NCBI GenBank assembly: GCA_030674155.1
Contig: JASPKP010008602.1
Coordinates: 1-11,360, forward strand
Length of the DNA stretch: 11,360 bases
Origin: Stramonita haemastoma
Lineage: Eukaryota; Mollusca; Gastropoda; Neogastropoda; Muricidae
Reading direction: 5' to 3'
The position numbers were made by a program, and so were the translations under genes. Within the stretch, counting starts at the first letter, position 1. Every line of letters starts with the position of its first letter. A model generated the notes under the pieces. That model did not search any database. It had not been told where the DNA came from and worked only from the letters and a program-made list of their open reading frames with translations. Positions 8,476-11,360 of this stretch are shown here, piece after piece.

Positions 8476-9228
8476 TCTCCGCCCCTACCATCAATTCCCG
8501 TGACCCCTCTACCACTTTTGACGGAGTCATATTGTACCACGATCGCGTCATCATACCCCCGTCACTCCGGGATCAGGTACTCCGTTCCCTCCACTCTGCC
8601 CACCAGGGGGGTCTCCCCCAAATGTGCTCAGAGCTGAGGGCCCCCTTCTTCTGGCCTGGGCATGACCCCAGCCATCACCGAAATGCGGTTCCCGTTGCCA
8701 GTCCTGCAACCGCATGGCACCGTCTCAGCCAAGTGCTCCTCCTACCCCTCCAATGGACCCAGCCCTACCCCTTCCAGTGTATCGTGGCAGACTACTTCCA
8801 GTACAAAGGCCACAACTACTTGGTTTTCAGTGGACAGGTACAGCAACTGGCCCATTGTAGAGGAGGCAGCACATGGAGCTGCTGGACTCCCTCACTGCCC
8901 TAAAGCCGAATATTCGTCACCTACGGAATCAGCGATGAATTGACATCGGACGGCGCCCGAATTCACGTTTCCCCCACCACCGCAATATTCCTCCGCAACT
9001 GGGGCGTCAATCACAGGCTCTCTCAGTCGCGTTCCCTCATGCAAACTGTCGTGCAGAGGGTTGGAGTCAAGCGGTCAAACGGCTGATCGCAGACAATAAT
9101 GGCACAGAGGGAACCCTAACACGGACAGGTTTCAACGTGCCATCCTCCAATACCGCAACACACCTGACCGAGATACGCGCTCCCCCCTGCCAGTGCTCTT
9201 CGGACGCCCAACCCCGGGACTTCACCCC
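8476..9228 (+). other. Integrase zinc-finger and catalytic core remnant
   Basis: Integrase joins the cDNA to host DNA. In the HHCC finger, both His (HSAH, 8592-8603) are in frame 3, and CQSC (8696-8707) is in frame 2. The core's first Asp is in IVADYF (8790-8792, frame 3), followed by VDRYSNWPIVEEA in another frame. The second Asp is in ELTSDGA (8949-8951, frame 3). The Glu is in HANCRAE (9056-9058, frame 2). All three D-D-E residues are thus encoded, but not in one frame. Frame 1 then gives DRFQRAILQYRNTPDRDTRS and LPVLFGRPTPGLHP (9124-9228), the typical end of the Gypsy integrase core. Confidence 0.87.
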
Positions 9229-9369
9229 GATAAAACCGGGAAGTCCGCCCACACCCCTGGGGGAAACCCTGATTTCCCGAGAAAAGGCCTGGGGAAACGG
9301 GCACATGCGACTTGGAGCGACTTCGGAGCACCCCCGGGCACCTCCCACCACTTGGTGGGCGTTTTGTGT

Positions 9370-9510
9370 GGTGCCCGAACCAGCCCGGGCCCGCACCCAA
9401 AAAAAATGGGAAGACAGGTCTATCATTGAAGTGCGACTTTTACGCCCCGTACGTCTGGTATGGAGGGCCCCGGCGAGTCACTCCCGGGAAAACAAAAAAT
9501 TTAAAAAAAT
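9370..9510 (+). other. Integrase C-terminal GPY/F-like segment
   Basis: GPHPKK (frame 1, about 9389-9406) is followed by pieces in frame 2 (SIIEVR) and frame 3 (GKTGL, YAPYVWYGG and NLKKY). Together they resemble the small SH3-like GPY/F module near the C-terminus of many Ty3/Gypsy integrases, which binds DNA and can influence target choice. It is shorter and more scrambled than the core, so the call is moderate. No chromodomain is recognisable. Confidence 0.5.
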
Positions 9511-9529
9511 ATTGCCAGCGTCCACGCGC

Positions 9530-9890
9530 TCCTCTCATGAGGGGCCCGGGCCACACCCACCCGGCCTGCCCCCGCTCACGCCTTCCACCCCCCGTTGCCC
9601 CAGTTAGAGCCGAGCCCCTTTACCCCCCAATGGGCCCCAACCCCCCAGCCCCCAAACTCAGCCCCCATCCTGCCCCCTCCAGGTCCATGCCCCCTGTCAA
9701 GTGATGCGGGCTCCCGGGGGCCACGGCCCCTTTCCCCCCAACCAACCCAAAGGGGAAGAACCCGCCCCGTACCCTAGGGCCCCCCCTGCCACACAAAACC
9801 CTGGCCCGAGGAGGTGATGCCCCCAGCCCCCGGGGCCCAAAATCAGCGCCCACGGGGTTCCCCCCAGAATCCACAGCCCCCCCACCGTCA
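9530..9890 (+). other. Proline-rich Pol tail
   Basis: The + strand is extremely C-rich, and every forward frame encodes a Pro-rich, low-complexity sequence, for example RAEPLYPPMGPNPPAP or GPRPLSPQPTQRGRTRP. It follows integrase directly and probably represents an unstructured Pol C-terminus. Because any C-rich DNA translates to Pro-rich peptide, its coding nature is inferred from position only. The minus-strand open frames here are mirror artefacts. Confidence 0.45.
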
Positions 9891-10130
9891 CAAATAATGC
9901 AAAACCCCGAACATTATCTGACAGCAGAACAATTTTCCCGTTAAAACGGGGCCAAACTTTTTTTTATCAACTTTCCCTCAGCGTGCCAAAGGGACGATTA
10001 ACAATTTTGGTTTTAAAACAAACCATGGTTTTTTTTTTTTTTTTTCCCTTTAAAATTTTTTATTTAAACCCCTTTTTTTAGGTTTTTAAAATCAGTCTTT
10101 TTCGTTTCCCTCCCAAAATTGGGGGGCATA
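9891..10130 (+). other. 3' non-coding region of the retroelement
   Basis: The sequence turns AT-rich, with T runs at about 9958-9965 and 10029-10045 and no open frame. A 15-base stretch at 9966-9980 is identical to 4385-4399 in the SINE-like element. Confidence 0.5.
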
Positions 10131-10136
10131 GGGGAA
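10115..10136 (+). promoter_or_regulatory. Candidate polypurine tract
   Basis: AAAATTGGGGGGCATAGGGG lies directly at the left edge of the 3' LTR, where a purine-rich tract primes plus-strand DNA synthesis in LTR elements. It is interrupted by TT and CAT, and the LTR edge is approximate, so this is tentative. Confidence 0.35.
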
Positions 10137-10346
10137 TTCTTTTACCTTTTCCCAGTATTAGTGCTGTATGTCCATCCCTTTACTCTCTGCTTCATTATAT
10201 CACATCCTTCTCTTTCCTTTTGTTTCAGTATCCCCCCGTCATCATCATTCGATTAACCCCCATCAGTATTCCCTGTCATTGCTGTTATTTTGTTTACTTT
10301 TGGGTTTGAACTAAATAAAACTTCTGTTTCTGCCAAAAAAATGGTG
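10131..10346 (+). repeat. 3' long terminal repeat (ends approximate)
   Basis: This is the direct-repeat partner of 4886-5101, with the same TATA-like word, pyrimidine tract with CAG, CCCCCCGTCATCAT block and AATAAA (10314-10319). Differences from the 5' copy are mostly one-base indels. If the sequence is accurate, this means an old insertion; if it contains base-call errors, the copies may be closer than they look. The left edge was placed where similarity starts, and there is no confirmed TG at the start. Confidence 0.8.
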
Positions 10347-11360
10347 TCAACTTTTTTAGTTTTTAAGAAAATTGTATCTAAACTTTGGGGTTATTTTTTT
10401 TTGTTTTGGGCATTTTTTGCGTGTGCGGGGGGCGAAAAATTGAGTTTTGGTGTTTTGACTTTTTTTTTTGAATTTAATTAATTTTTGAAAAAATAAATTA
10501 GTACTTGTGTGTTTGATTGGGGTTTTGTATCAATATCCCGTCTTTTGTAATTGCCCCTTTAGGGATGATTAAGTGTTTTTTACTTGACTTACTTTACTAA
10601 ATAAAAAAAATACATGGAATTTTTTATATGTTACTTGCAAAAAAACCCAAACAAACAAAGCGTTGCATTCGACCTATACAAAAACATAAGCATTAAAGCA
10701 ATCAATACCAATTAATAGAAAAAGTTTTAGCAAAAAGAATTAACACAAAACACACACACACCCCCCACACAACACGGGGCACGCACACACACATTTTAAA
10801 ACCCTTTTAGAAAAACATGTATGTTAAATTTTATATAATTTAAAATATTTGTTTTGATAATTGATATATCATTGTCAGCTGCATGCCATGCCCAATTTAG
10901 ATTGTTAAGAATTTCCCCCATAGACTTGAAAAAAAATCTAGGTTACATGGTTAAAAATTAGTGAAGAGGGGATTTGAAGAACATGAGAAATTTCAGACAA
11001 AGGCTGCAATGAAAAAAAATTTTTCTCAACTTCTGTGTCAATACTTGGCACTTGTAGTGTTCTGGTAGTCTTGCATTTCATTTAGGTACAGGGTCCAGAA
11101 AGCTAAAAAAATTTTTATTATGACTTCCTAGTTTTGCTGGCTAACCCAGCATGTTTTTAAATAGTTTTTGAAAGTTTTTTTTTTCTTACGAGTTGAAAGT
11201 TTTTTCCCTTCCCGGTAAACCCCTTCCAAAAGGGGGCCCGGTTTTGGGGCAAGGAGGGGGGACAATGGCTCTTAGGTCCCATAAGTTAAAAAATAAAAGG
11301 GGTGTGGATCATCCCCTGCGGTTACACATGGAAAAAATGGACCTATTGATTCAGTATAAA
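10347..11360. other. AT-rich flank, no gene seen
   Basis: This is AT-rich sequence with T and A homopolymers. Short open frames are Phe/Lys-rich and lack motifs. I see no RNA gene, no second LTR and no recognised SINE. Whether the first bases still belong to the retroelement is unclear. Confidence 0.6.
10743..10794. repeat. CA microsatellite (interrupted)
   Basis: An ACACAC-rich tract is interrupted by a C run and by GGGG. It is a simple dinucleotide repeat with no further meaning that I can see. Confidence 0.8.

Larger units (their letters stand above)
6046..9890 (+). pseudogene. pol: Pol polyprotein remnant (PR-RT-RNase H-IN), frame-broken
   Basis: Conserved Pol motifs occur in order along the + strand but hop among all three frames, with at least a dozen switches. 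No single open frame covers more than about 280 codons, and even the longest one (6806-7636) passes through out-of-frame stretches. Between breaks the residues match family motifs well, so the breaks are mostly small indels, often at homopolymers. Individual domains are listed separately. I see no defined Gag-Pol junction, so whether this lineage used one fused frame or a programmed frameshift cannot be told. Confidence 0.85.
4886..10346 (+). mobile_element. Ty3/Gypsy-type LTR retrotransposon, frame-disrupted
   Basis: Two similar direct repeats of about 216 bases bracket about 5 kb of internal sequence. The internal region encodes, in order, Gag with two CCHC knuckles, an aspartic protease, reverse transcriptase, RNase H and a zinc-finger integrase with a GPY/F-like C-terminal part. 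Integrase after RNase H is the Ty3/Gypsy order; Ty1/Copia places it before RT. Two tandem CCHC knuckles would suit a Mag-like lineage, but I hold that loosely. No envelope-like gene is visible. All proteins are split by frame changes, so this copy as written could not encode a functional polyprotein. Target-site duplications and exact LTR ends were not resolved. Confidence 0.9.

Noticed and set aside
9530..9890. Envelope-like third gene after integrase
   Set aside because: There is no signal peptide, membrane segment or cysteine pattern, only low-complexity Pro-rich sequence.
9620..9891. Gly-rich minus-strand frames near the end of Pol
   Set aside because: They mirror the C-rich + strand tail and have no independent support.
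10290..10481. 63-codon Phe-rich frame beginning in the 3' LTR
   Set aside because: It starts inside the LTR, crosses AT-rich non-coding DNA and shows no motif.
10660..10794. Inverted copy of the G/T tandem array
   Set aside because: The CA tract and a GCAACGCTT-like word recall 2881-3254 in reverse, but the shared words are short and the order is not kept.

Overview
The window looks like non-coding, repeat-dominated DNA from an animal genome, most likely a marine invertebrate (mollusc-like or crustacean-like; the sequence alone does not decide). The only recognisable protein-coding content is a broken Ty3/Gypsy (Metaviridae-type) LTR retrotransposon on the + strand. There is no host gene, bacterial operon, rRNA, functional tRNA or CRISPR array that I can support.

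Layout. (1) 1-2830: very GC-rich degenerate repeat sequence, pyrimidine/C-rich on the + strand to about 1600, then G-rich. It carries recurring words: T(T/C)GAA...GCC at about 490-1240, CTGTACG at 1312-1834, and GTACTG eleven times at 2214-2767. (2) 2881-3254: a G/T-rich tandem array of about five units. (3) 3255-3924: AT-rich DNA without a gene. (4) 3925-4815: long G and C homopolymers, a CAT/ATC microsatellite, a tRNA-derived SINE-like element (about 4278-4515) and a G-rich low-complexity block. (5) 4886-10346: the retrotransposon, with a 5' LTR (about 4886-5101), Gag with two CCHC knuckles, protease, reverse transcriptase, RNase H, integrase with a GPY/F-like end, a proline-rich tail, an AT-rich 3' non-coding stretch with a purine-rich tract, and a 3' LTR (about 10131-10346). 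(6) 10347-11360: AT-rich flank with a CA microsatellite.

The element's domain order (Gag-PR-RT-RNase H-IN) is the Ty3/Gypsy order. In a working element Gag forms the particle, PR cuts the polyprotein, RT/RNase H copies the RNA and IN inserts the cDNA. Here the reading frame changes at least a dozen times, yet the codons between breaks keep family motifs. This could be real pseudogenisation, a low-accuracy assembly with homopolymer errors, or both; the many over-long G/C runs throughout the window favour a large technical contribution.

I did not find convincing evidence of a new biological system. The observations most worth checking are the GTACTG-anchored array, the G/T tandem array, the frame-scrambled retroelement, and a 15-base match between the SINE-like element and the retroelement's 3' non-coding region.
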